A stretch of 64,000 nucleotides of DNA, taken from positions 17,667,609 through 17,731,608 of the forward strand of contig CM040446.1 in the NCBI GenBank assembly GCA_022749755.1. The letters run 5' to 3'. Within the stretch, counting starts at the first letter, position 1. The number at the start of each line of letters is the position of its first letter. Of this stretch, positions 1 to 10,900 are shown piece by piece. The notes under the pieces were generated by a model, which saw nothing but the letters and a program-made list of their open reading frames with translations, searched no databases and was not told where the DNA came from. The DNA comes from Azadirachta indica (Eukaryota > Streptophyta > Magnoliopsida > Sapindales > Meliaceae). The position numbers and the translations under genes were made by a program.

Positions 1-1039
1 TTGGATATTCTTTTTCCTCATTTAATTATTGAAGCACCTTGTTTTTAAGTTCAAGCAAGCTTTTAACTCTTATAGAAAATAGCATGTGTATGTCTCATAT
101 TTTATACCGTCAACTCTATTCACATTAAGGTAATTCAACTTTGTAAGTTCAGGGAGTGAAGGCAGAATTGTTTGTCGGGAGCACCTATGAGAGCACTTTC
201 TTTATTTCTTCTAACAATTTCTGCAATACCATTCTGTCGTGTAATGAAGTTGACATATAAAGAAACAACAGCACTTAGTGTCAATTTGGAACCTTCTCTA
301 GTTATCAGCAAGAGATGAACCGTAAAATGTCAGACCTGTTATTGTTATTTGCTTTTGTTTTTTCAAATGTCACATATTAACTACGACCTACTGTTTCAGG
401 GACAATTATCACCGGACTCTTTAAAGAGTACATCAAAAATTAAAAAAAAAAAAGTAAAACTAGTAATTATTAGTACTCTTTACATCAAAAAAAGGGAAAT
501 TTGAGAACAAAGTCACTATTTACACCCTATTTCCAGAAATAATCACTGTAGACTTTTGTTTACAAAATGATCACCTAACAAATTTATGAACAAAAACATT
601 CCATAACCAAACAAAACCTAAGCTTCTTCCATCTTTCCAAATATAAACGAAACCTAAGCTTTCAAACTTCAGACGAAACCGAAATCGTAAATTTCCAATC
701 ACCGTATCCGGATGGCGGCGAATGACGGCGGATTTCAAATGAAAAGATCACTAGATTGACAAGCTTATTCTTTGAAACAATCTTCAACGGCAGTTTTCGA
801 ACGGAAAGATCACCTAAATCACTATATACAGCGCTTCATCCAGCAATTGGATAAGTTGAAATTCAAACAATTTTTTGGGAAATTAGGATGTTTTCCTTTT
901 GATTTAAGTTGAAATGTGTTAAAATAGCAATTTATATTGATGGATAATATGAAATTTTAGTGTTAATTTAGTGATTATTTTGGTGTTTGCCGTGTTGGTG
1001 TAAATCGGCAATAATTTCGAGCACAATCAACATGCACAT

Positions 1040-2675
1040 TCGACGATCATGTTCACAATATTTGTTATGATCGAAACTATTGCGTGAAGCATAATTGAAT
1101 CTGTGATCATTATGTGTGATGGAATCTACCATTTAATATTAGATTAGGGATTGGATTCAGGAGATAGTTTCGAGCACAACCTTCCTTTTTCCGTTCACAG
1201 TCTATAATTTTGATCACACATAAGCGATTCGCACGCACACAATAGTTTCGATCACGCACGATTGATTCTAAAATTGCAGCTATTTTCGATCATGTGGTTT
1301 TTGCTAGTTTCTATCAAATGTATTAAGATGGGCTTCGATAGTTTTGATCACGTTGGTATTTTGTGGTTTCGATCACTGGTAATTATTTGAATGTGATCGA
1401 AACATGATTTTGACTTTTTCAGAACATATGCATTTTTGGCATTTTTTCTGTTTACATTTTTTTAATAAGTTTCTATTAAATGTATTAGAATAGGGTTTGA
1501 TAATTTTGATCACGTTGGTAATTTGTAGTTTTGGTTACACGATTATTATTTAATTTTGATCACTCCTACTAATAACATAATTTTGATCACATCTATTAAT
1601 AACATAGTTTTTTATCAAACCTAGTAATAACTTCATTTCGATCACATTATTTTCTAGTTTCGGTTTCAACATGCTACTTATAATTTTGATCACCTATGAT
1701 TTTGTGGTTTCAATTACTTATAATTATTTGAACATGATCGAAACATGGTTTTAATTTTTCTAGAACACATGCCTTTTTGGCATTTTTTCTGCTTGCATTT
1801 TTTTTTTGGATAAATTGAGATATATTTCATAAAATAAATTATTAACATATATTACTTGTTTTTCCTTCAGTTGAATATGGATGTGACTGTAACTATAGAG
1901 TTGAAGATTCTGAAAGCCGAACATTTTCCTACTATTATTTTCGCACTATCGTGGTACCGAATGTGAAAATGGTGTAGAAGAAACTTATTCCCTCGCAGCA
2001 GAACATTTTTTGCCCAATTAATGGGGTTCCTCATCAGGAGGTATCCGGTGACTACAGTGTCTTCACTTGTATGTATAAATACTATTTAGGGTTAGATAGA
2101 CCCCTCGATTTTAGGGGTAGTAAACGGACTATTTTTTAGAAAGAGGATGGCCGTAGAATTATGAAGGGGTTAGTTGATATAGATTAATATCTACTTGTAC
2201 GCTAACTTATTGTTCGTATATGAATACCATTTCAAATCTATACTTTCATATTATATCTTTTCTTTATTGCGCTATCATTTTGCCTTTATACTAACAAAAT
2301 CAATAATATTCATGCCTTTAAGAGATAATCAATAAAATGAAGGTTTAATCACTAATTTATTTATGAAGTGAATATTTAAAACTAATTAAGTAATCTATTA
2401 ATCGATGTTAACTAATTAGTTATTATTATTTTTCAGAATTAATTAATTAATTTATCCATTTATTTAAGCAAACTAAAATTTTGGGCATCCTAAATATAAT
2501 GAATATGTAAAAATCAAAAGTAAATTTCGATTACAAATAAGAAATTAAATGTGATCGAACCTATATTTTCAATTACACTTACAACAAGGTAACTGAAACT
2601 GTTGTGTGTGATCGAAACATACTTTCGAATTTTACAGAATCTTTACAACTTCTTTCTATAACTTTGATCACAAAT
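1040..2675. repeat. Iterated TTTYGATCAC motif array inside the MULE
   Basis: The motif TTT(T/C)GATCA(C/T), or its complement, recurs at least 14 times. Examples lie near 1068, 1206, 1245, 1282, 1342, 1367, 1393, 1503, 1553, 1580, 1635, 1683, 1733, 2605 and 2664. Parts of the array are embedded in a longer imperfect tandem repeat: the block starting tttctatcaaatgtatta near 1309 recurs as tttctattaaatgtatta near 1469, and the gaacaYatgcMtttttggca block recurs near 1423 and 1763. The array sits between the left TIR and the transposase relic. Subterminal repeats of this sort serve as transposase-binding sites in several plant transposons; that role here is inference. Confidence 0.7.
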
Positions 2676-2937
2676 AAAACGTTGAACACACAGACAGGTT
2701 AAAACGTACTACATTTAAAGGAAATGTATCACATTTTGTTTACGAGGACAAGAGATGCATTCAACATCAAAGCACAAAATATTGCAACAACAAATAATAA
2801 TTATCATTAATACACATTTCAGCTCCGTTAATAATAATTTTTTTAAAAAATGAACACAAATTTCACTAACTTTGCTGAAGAGAAATTGGATTTCGGCATG
2901 TCGCGTGATTGTGGCTATATTAATAACAACGAGAATA

Positions 2938-4259
2938 CACACGGTGAACCACTTCCTTTCCAACTGAAGGAATTCTTTGTTTTCTTGGTCGGCCAATAAG
3001 TGGACGTTGCTTGAGTGACTTTACAGTGATTTCTCGTAGCTTAGGGAGAATCAATTAGTCCACCTCATTTCCAACAGAATAAAAAGACTTTGCATATGCA
3101 TTTATCTATACGTTAGTGGTGTCTTAGTGTACGCAAAAAGAATTATGTGACAATCGAATGTGTCTACATGTCGCGAGAGCGTGAGTATACGGTAGTTGTG
3201 ATGGGTCAAGTTGTCTACAACCGCAAGTCTTATCTTGTAAATTTACTACCTCAACATAACCCTGTTGCCTAACTTCAAACTCATAGCGTGACATAAGATT
3301 GACGTTCATGGTTCGCAACAACTCCAACTATTCGTCAACAACAACCTGAATCCCATAATCAATATAAAAGTCATCACAAATATTATATGAATAGTGTAAC
3401 TTTAATTATAATTTTTGAACTTATCCTTGATTAATTTTCCAATTAAACGCATGCTCGCTTGGTGATGTTCATATTGTAACTCTTCATTCTGACAAGCATG
3501 GATTGAGTTCATTGGCGTAGCTCAGAAATATGTATTGCGATTGTTTTTTATGGCACAAATTCGCCATTGACAGCCCTGAACAATACACTTGGCCTCAAAC
3601 CGATTTATGGTTGATTTGTAAACCTTGAACTTGAAATGCTTCTTCAATGCAAGCAAACCCACTTGTCTCGAAGAGCTTGCTTTGTGTTGAATATCTGCCC
3701 AACATGCACATCTCCTAATCTAGTAATTAATAATGCATCACTCTGCAAGGTTGTCGATGGTGGAATTAGAGCAACCACCAAAAATATTGATTTTCTGATA
3801 ATGGATGTGCCATTGAGCAACTCCGCTGAACCGGATCGTTAAAACCACCTTCTAAAGGGATTTCAGTTTCTTCGTTAACAACATTTCTTTTATCTTCGCA
3901 ATGCAGAGAAATGTTGGTGTCATCAACATCTGCTTACTAACATGATTATCATTTTAATTTTAATCACTTTGAGGTGTATAATTATTTTAAGGAGAAGAAT
4001 CACCTTCTTCAATAGTAATCACATCATTAAAAAAGCCTAGAACTTGGTGTGGAGATATCGGAGGGATCGGTGGGTCTTCACTTTATTGGGAATAATGATC
4101 TCCAAACCTTTGACCTATGTACATAAATTTGTGATCATATTTTATCTCTCGATCCACAGGAAATTCCTTCTGCATTTCGCCAACATATACTTTACCACTA
4201 TTCGATGTTCGTTTTCATGAGCCACCATTCATGATAACTATCATTAATGGTTTAGCCAT
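2938..4259 (-). pseudogene. MuDR-type MULE transposase relic, core deleted (copy A)
   Basis: Read on the minus strand, several family blocks appear in the correct order but in different frames. At 4259 there is an ATG with MAKPLMIVIMNGGS, then an in-frame stop, then VYVGEMQKEFPVD, the usual MULE N-terminus. Near 3670-3720 is VGQIFNTKQALRDK and near 3540-3660 is KKHFKFKVYKSTINRFEAKC followed by a CQWRI block, the MuDR DNA-binding zinc region; a frameshift separates the two. At 3124-3327 is a SWIM zinc-finger block with KTCGC and PYTHALATCRH, where the usual PCxHAL cysteine is Tyr. Near 2950-3000 is GRPRKQRIPSVGKE, the conserved C-terminal motif. The DDE/MULE catalytic region expected between the DNA-binding and SWIM parts is absent. 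It cannot encode an active transposase. Confidence 0.8.
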
Positions 4260-5836
4260 GCTTGCACTAGAACAAATATATATTTAGGTTACACATAAAT
4301 GAAACTAGAATCTTTGAGGGGAAATATTGATCATGCATGAAACCATTTGAAGAAAGATTTGTCAAAGTAAAAACAATAAAGAAAACAAAAAGAAATTCAG
4401 TTGTTTTAATCATGGCCAAAAATTTACTCATGAGCGAAACCACTTACTTTCAATCACGAGTGAAAAATTTTACTTATAATTAAAAGTATCGCGCAAATTG
4501 TCTTCAACCTTGTGGTACCAGTTTTTTTTTTACTTAACAACTACATCAAACACACTCAAATAATCAGTACACATCTCATTTGACAATTTCTATCATTTCT
4601 TACCTAAACCTAATTATTCACAAACACCACATAATCGCAAAAATTTAAACACTTATCGGTTTAGATCCCTTTGTCTACTTGTGATTTTCTTTTTCAAATC
4701 GTGATGGAGTTTCTTTTTGGGAAAGAAAGGAAGTAAACAAGTTGAATGAATTTTTGCTTAAAAAGATGAAAGAAGAAACAAGAAAATCAGGAAAAAGTTG
4801 CGGGAAGAAAGGAAAGAAAATAGAGAAAAGGAAATGATTAAGTTAATCTAGTCATAAGGGCAAAATAGTCTTGAAAAAATTTAGTTGGTTATTTTTGTAG
4901 ATAAAAGTATACAGTAATTATTTTCAAAAATGGAATGTAAATAATATTTATTTTTGTAAATTTCCAAAAAAATGGTAAAACTAATAATTATCACTAAATA
5001 AAGTGCTAAAATATAAGTAATTGTTAATCTTAATAAAGATAAACGAAATGTAAGTAAAAAATTAAAAAAATAAGTAAACTTTATTTACATGGTAATTTGC
5101 AACTTCAGTCGATTGAGAGTGGGCTGAATGGAGTAAAAATTAAAAATGGAGATTAGAGGCCAAGGCAGCCAAGAAATAAAAAAATAATAATAAGGGAAAG
5201 AAAGGGCATGGGCTAAAGATGAACAAAGGAAAAACAGGGGTATGGTTAGATTCTAGTGTGTCTTTCATTGAGAGGAACGGAAAAACGAATGCAGAGAGAT
5301 CCTCGTTCTTTATTCTTTTCTTTGATTGGATAAATTATTAAGAAAATTTTATGGCTTCAAATAACAAAATTATGATTCCCACAACATTTGCTCATAAAAT
5401 TGAGTTCATTCCACTTCTTTATTCTATTTAGATAGAATAATGATGTCAAAGTGTGAAAAGGAACTATTGTATGCTTTATATAATAGCTTTTATTTAGAGA
5501 TAAACATAATATTTTTTAAAAAAAATTCTGTTAATTTTTTATAAAAAATTTATTAAATTAAGTTACAAAATATCTTCTTTTTATTTAAGAATAGTAATAT
5601 ATTATTTTTGACGGATTAAATTCTAATATAGTTTAGATATAGATTTATTATTTGCGAACATATTTTAAATTTTTAATTCAATTCATTTATTTATTAAATC
5701 TATTGAAAAAACATATTGTAATTGAATGAGATGAATTTTCAATATTCACCAAATCTGGTCGAGAATAGATCGAATTGAACACAAATTTCACTACACAACG
5801 GTCTGAATTCTGAACAAAGGTTATTGCATTAAGTAA

Positions 5837-6400
5837 GGGGTTTTAACACATACCTCCCATGAGATTTGAAATTTTAACACTTAAAGGAAAGGTTTAAATA
5901 AAGACACATGTACCTCTCCCGGACCATTAGTTGACTATCTAATTTTATTTATATAACTATCATACCCTTAATTGCTTCAAAGTAAAGTATACAAAATTCA
6001 ATTTGTATGTAATCAAAAATAATTTTAATTTATATTTATTTAAAAATTAGAAATTTAATTAATGACAATTTAATTTACGATTTTAATATTTTAATGAAAA
6101 TTTTAAGAAAAAACACACTTACCTCCCTTAAATCAATTGACTATGTATTTTCACTTAAAACAACTATAATACCTTTAATTGCTTCAAAATAAAGTTTAAG
6201 AAACTCAATTTTAATTTATTTGATGTTTAAAAAATTAAAATAATTAAAATTTTGATTAATGACAATTATAATTTATATTAATTTAATATTTATTTAAATT
6301 AAAATTTTATTTAATGATATTTAAAATTAGCAATTTAGTCATATTGATATTTTTTCTAATTTTTCATCATTGCGTAGTTCCATCAAATTTTTTGTGTAAA
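5837..6400. mobile_element. Left part of non-autonomous MULE (copy A, cut by gap)
   Basis: It begins ggggttttaacacatacctccc and matches the left end of the complete element at 31127-32301. It is preceded by cattaagtaa, which matches the right flank ggttaagtaa found after the complete copy, so this copy keeps the better target-site duplication. The right half is missing because the N gap starts at 6401. No coding capacity is seen; an apparent open frame at 6314-6505 runs into the Ns. Confidence 0.7.
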
Positions 6401-6500
6401 NNNNNNNNNNNNNNNNNNNNNNNNNNNNNNNNNNNNNNNNNNNNNNNNNNNNNNNNNNNNNNNNNNNNNNNNNNNNNNNNNNNNNNNNNNNNNNNNNNNN
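6401..6500. other. Assembly gap (100 N)
   Basis: Exactly 100 N, the conventional placeholder for a gap of unknown size. The duplicated block ends precisely at its left edge. Confidence 0.99.
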
Positions 6501-6866
6501 AATAATTTCTCTTGTCTTTACCTGTAAGCTCTTTTGGCCAAATAAATTAATAATTTCTCTCGTCTTTTAAGTTTGAATCCTGTAGTTATGGGAGGCCAAA
6601 TAAATTAATATATTTATCTGTAAGCTCTTGTAGTTTCTGGCCACCCATAACAACCTTGGTGATTGTCAACATTCCATCGTTTTAATTTATAAATATAAAT
6701 TTGAGTTAATACATTAACTAAAATGATTTCCCAATTTGTTTCAGACTATGCTTCTAATAAGAAGACAAAATGAGATTATTCAACTCTCGTTTATGACTCT
6801 AAAAGGCTATGCTATTGCATAGCCATACCTGCGCTACACAGATTGGTGTGTGGGTTTTACTTTCAC
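6501..6866. other. Non-coding flank with short internal duplications
   Basis: No gene is seen. The first 130 bases carry small scrambled direct repeats: aataatttctcttgtcttt and its variant near 6501 and 6549, ggccaaataaatta near 6536 and 6594, and ctgtaagctctt near 6522 and 6620. The remainder is AT-rich leader to the pseudogene that follows. Confidence 0.5.
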
Positions 6867-7371
6867 ATGGCTAATGAAACAAGGGAAAAATGGGAAGGCA
6901 AGGTTCGTGCCTAGCTAACTGGGTGCAGGGCAGACCAAATTTGGCCCCTCCTGGAGGACTTCTTCAACCTCCATAAATGGCTTCCGGCAATAGACACATG
7001 TTATGGAATTGAAGGGACATCAGGTCAACCAGGCTGCATTCGATACTGTGCCGTTTCAACCTCCTGGGATGATTCGGGAGACGTCATCAGAAAATGGGCT
7101 TGGTAAAGGTTGACAGCAATCGATCCCAGTGAACGGAGTTTTACCTACGAGATTCTCGATGACAATGCTGGGTATGATTCCCTTTTGGCAACAATGCAGC
7201 AATTGCCTCTAGAAAGTGTAGAAGGAGAAAGCTGTGAAATGATCTGGTCGTTTGTTGCAAATCCAGTGATAGGATGGAAGTTAGAGGATTTGGTTTACAC
7301 CTAACGATTTTGCTTTGAAAGGCATGGCTAAACGAATACAAGCAGCTCTCCATACTAGAAATTTCCAGTGA
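6867..7371 (+). pseudogene. Lachrymatory-factor-synthase-like (Bet v 1/START fold) pseudogene
   Basis: From an ATG at 6867 the frame gives MANETREKWEGKVRA, a stop at codon 16 (6912-6914), then GCRADQIWPLLEDFFNLHKW, CYGIEGTSGQPGCIRYCA, a stop at codon 80 (7104-7106), LTAIDPSERSFTYEI, a Trp-Ser-Phe strand block, and NPVIGWKLEDLV. A third stop lies at 7302. A frameshift near 7300 restores the C-terminal helix (GMAKRIQAALHTRNFQ) and a stop at 7369-7371. The layout and length (about 168 codons) match the plant polyketide-cyclase/dehydrase family annotated as lachrymatory-factor synthase-like, related in fold to PYR/PYL receptors. Three disabling stops and a frameshift make it a pseudogene; no intron removes them. 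Its 3' end faces the CDC27B 3' end. Confidence 0.82.
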
Positions 7372-7991
7372 GCTGAGTTCCATCCTAACTGAAAGTTTTC
7401 TTTTTAATTTTCTCTAAATGTGGTCAGGGGTTGTTCTTATACTTAGAGCAATTCTCTGTCAAAATTAGCAGCAAGCGCATTAATTAGAAGGAAACAATTC
7501 ACAAGGCTGTATATCTCTATTAGAGACGGAAAGAAGACAGAATACAATTTTGTATAACTGGATTTAAATTCCCAGTATGGTTACAGTACAGAATATGCAG
7601 TATGGACAGGAAATGTAAAAACTTGGTTTCAAAAATAAATTAGAATGTAACAATGGCCTTTCAATAGATGAAGAAAACAAAATACATTTATAAACAAGTA
7701 CAAACTAATGATACAAGCCTCATTTTTCCCAGATGGGATTACAAACTCTTCACACAAGTGTGGCATCTTCTACTCCCTTTGTTGTGTCAAGTCCGCTGTT
7801 AGTGTGTGAATCACCTACAAAACCGAGGTCACTCTCACAAGACCTGCCGATTGCACAGAAATGAACTGAGAATTCTTTTAGCCAGTTTATTCACCACCAT
7901 TCGTCGAAAGCACAAGCAGGCCAACTCTCTGAGCTGACAATTTACAACATGTTCTCTTTCTCTACATTTCCAATACAAGTAGATTTACAAG

Positions 7992-10900
7992 TCAGTCTTC
8001 TATTTCATCTGGTACATGCAACTTTTCAATGGCCGCCTGTTAACAAAATTCAGGGTTCATAAGCACAAACAGATATGATTAGTTAGGAAGAAGCATGAAT
8101 GAAGAGATACATGTGAAGTACAGAGAAGAGGAGTATGGCTAAATTTAAACTTGGGAAAAACAGAGGGAGAGGAGCGCAAGCTTGGCTGTAAAGAATTGAC
8201 TAAACGGTTATAATTGAGCAATATTCATGACAAATACATAAGTTATGTAAATATCAGAAGTTCAAGCCCCCATCAGCATGCTCAGTGAAAATTGACCATA
8301 ACAATCCCATAGCATCCTTTTACTCTGTGCTGACCGGCTGTGTATATAGTAAGTTATTAGGACAATTAAATTTTATGACCGTCAAAGACTGTTCCCTATC
8401 AAAGAATCTATCATGATATCTTTGTGCGAGGAAAATACATGGAATTGCACATGCAATTCATGAATAATATCAAAATTCACAAATATGATAAATTAGAATA
8501 GTCAATCACCTTAATGATAGCAACATCAGTCGCAGATGGTTTCAAATCCAATGCAAGACCAAAATGAAGCATGGCCTTCTCATGCATGTTGCGCCGCTTA
8601 TAAATCTTACCCATCAAAGCATATACACTACTTTCACGAGGAGCATACTCTTTAAGTTCTTCTAGTACTTCTAAGGCTTCATCAAAATTTTCCAAGCTTA
8701 CAAGTATGTTAGCCTTCTGATACATTGGAAGAGGGTTCTTCTTATCTGCTAAAATAGCCTTCTCCATCATCTCAATAGCTTCTTCACTTCTCTGTCCACA
8801 TAATAGAAAAAAATATCAAAAAGGTGTATGGGTTAATGTTGCTTCCTCATGCCAGGACACTATAAACAACATGGCAAATCCCCCAACCTTCAAGGCATGC
8901 AAAGCTGTTCCAAGATAAGACATTATTACAGAAGAACGTGGATTTATTTGGAAAGCCATTCGAAAGTGATGCTCAGAAAACTCGAACTTCTCTTGGCGAA
9001 GGAATACCATTCCAAGTCCATACCATGAATTATAATGTCTTGCATCAACCTGAAGGGCACTTTGGTAGCTCCTGATTCCATTTTCAAAATCCTCTAAAGC
9101 TACATATCTGCAGGTAACATAATTGCAAAATTTCAATAAATAGAAGAAAAATATAAAGCCAGATTCTACAATAAACTTAACAAGTTTATCATCATCAGAA
9201 GAAGACTGTCTCATACTCATGACCACAAAGGGTGTGCCCATATGCAAATCTTGGATTTAATTGCACAGCCCGCTGGAAATTTTTCAGAGCTGTTTCATGG
9301 TCTTTCTGCAAGCTATAGCAATTTCCCATTGCACACCTGCATGCCCATTCAACCAAAACTGAAATGTCACTTCGGAAATGTAAATATTAAATAAAGTTAA
9401 AACAGTATCAAGATTGGGGATGCTTTGTCCATTTAACAAAATTTATTAAAGCTACCATGATTGAGGAGCACAACGATCAGTTGTTATCAATTCATGAGCA
9501 AGGTAACTCAACTTCATATCTTCCTTCAAATGCTGCAACACAGGGAAAATCACTTACAATAAAGCATCAAAGCACAAAGGTACAGCAGAGATGACGAATG
9601 CAGCACTGAACTTGACATACCAAACAAGAGGACTCATACAAGGAATAAAAGTTCTATGTAACCTGACATAGGAGTGGGCAAAAACACTGAAAAACAGAAA
9701 CAAAGCCAACCAAACCGAACATAGTTAATTCAATACACTCTGGTTCTACTTTGGAACCGATTATTTCGAGGTTCACTATTAAAGCTGAACTAAAAAACCA
9801 CAAGAGGCTTAATAGGCTCAAAATCAAACTAGGAATCAAAAACCAAGCCACAATGGGTTTGCTTTAGTTCACTCTTGAAGGTCGGTTCTGTTTGGTTCGG
9901 GAAACCAAGAACCAAACTGACACGTGCCCACTTACCTCATATTTCATCAATAGAAACAAAAACTGGGTCTCTATAGTAATATGCTAGTAAGATAGCATGC
10001 GCTCCCTTTCACTCAATGCATTCAAGTTCACACAACTGAAAGACATATCAACTAGCTTTTAGGTACGTAAATAATAAGTTGGGAAAGGCAGAAAGCATAA
10101 TTTAAACTACCATTTTAACTTAAACATACAGGACACAGACAACCAAAACAGGAATTATTCAATTTACAATAAACAAAAAGGAAGGGCAACTCACAAATAG
10201 AACTGTAGAATACATATCCATTCCTTCCAAACTATAAGGTGATGCCTGACGAGCAAGACTGAAAGCATGATCAGCTTCTAAATAATCCACTAATTCAAAA
10301 TGTGCTCTTCCAACCTGCACTTAAAATTCAGATGCAAGATGGTCAATGTCATATTCTTGAAATCATTTTAGGGAGATCCAGCCCAAAAATAAACCAATTC
10401 ACTGCATCAAGATTCCATTTATTCCATGTAAGTCATTAACAGAGATTTTCACGTAATATATCATTTTTCTTGTGTTTACTACACTGTTTCCAGTGCAATC
10501 AACCTTACAGTAGTTATGTCTACATTGGAAAGAATGATTTACAAATCTTTTGTCAAGTATTTTATGACCAAAATCTCAGCCACCACAATTAAAGGGTGTC
10601 AAATAATGCTTCTGCAACTGCTTTGCAAATGCCTAGATGACAAGCACATAGCAAAATATGCAGAGGAGCGTTCCTGAAGCTAAAAGATCCATTTGTTTTC
10701 TTAGGCAGAAAGCAATATACTCTTCACTGTAGTTCAATCCAGTGCAATTTCTTTACATAATCTTTCCACTAAGAATTTTGCGGTGACCTCTTGAAAACAA
10801 TTGGGAGCGGTAACAGCAGACAGCACATGCACCAAAATTACCTGTGAAAGCACCCAGCCTGTATTATAATGCTTGTGTGGTAGTTTCAGATAAATGTCCA

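Larger units (their letters stand above)
494..4965 (-). mobile_element. Degenerate Mutator-like element (MULE), copy A
   Basis: The ends form an imperfect terminal inverted repeat of about 85 bp. The left arm is 494-579, beginning gggaaatttgag. The reverse complement of the right arm, about 4884-4965, begins ggaaatttacaaa and stays alignable to ...acttttatctacaaaa against acttttgtttacaaaa. Both ends abut an A7 run, so the target duplication cannot be resolved. A further direct repeat (gtaaaactaRtaattat) lies just outside each end. Inside are a minus-strand MuDR transposase relic and a cluster of TTTYGATCAC motifs. The element is clearly dead: frames are broken and the catalytic region is missing. 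Confidence 0.8.
1..6400. repeat. 6.4-kb direct duplicate, copy A
   Basis: This block matches 25282-31690 almost base for base in the same orientation. By eye I found about two dozen small differences, mostly single substitutions and 1-14 bp indels. It starts inside what in copy B is the distal 3' flank of the LRR gene and stops exactly at the N gap. Copy B reads on past that point into unique sequence upstream of STT3A. It contains a degenerate MULE (494-4965) and the left part of a non-autonomous MULE (5837 onward). The very low divergence and the breakpoint at a gap suggest an allelic copy placed next to its partner by the assembler; a recent true duplication is the alternative. Confidence 0.95.

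Noticed and set aside
2715..2996. Minus-strand 93-codon frame starting MADQENKEFLQLERKW
   Set aside because: The overlapping frame encodes the MULE tail GRPRKQRIPSVGKE; the 93-codon frame is an out-of-frame shadow with no known relative.
3636..3842. Plus-strand 68-codon frame (and its copy at 28927-29232)
   Set aside because: It is the antisense shadow of the MuDR transposase relic, which has recognisable family motifs on the minus strand.
463..4993. gtaaaactaRtaattat direct repeats as the target duplication of the MULE
   Set aside because: At about 17 bp with mismatches they are too long for Mutator target duplications (9-11 bp) and partly palindromic, so I leave the exact borders open.
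7141..7383. Minus-strand 80-codon frame over the LFS-like pseudogene
   Set aside because: The plus strand carries the family motifs; the minus frame is a shadow.
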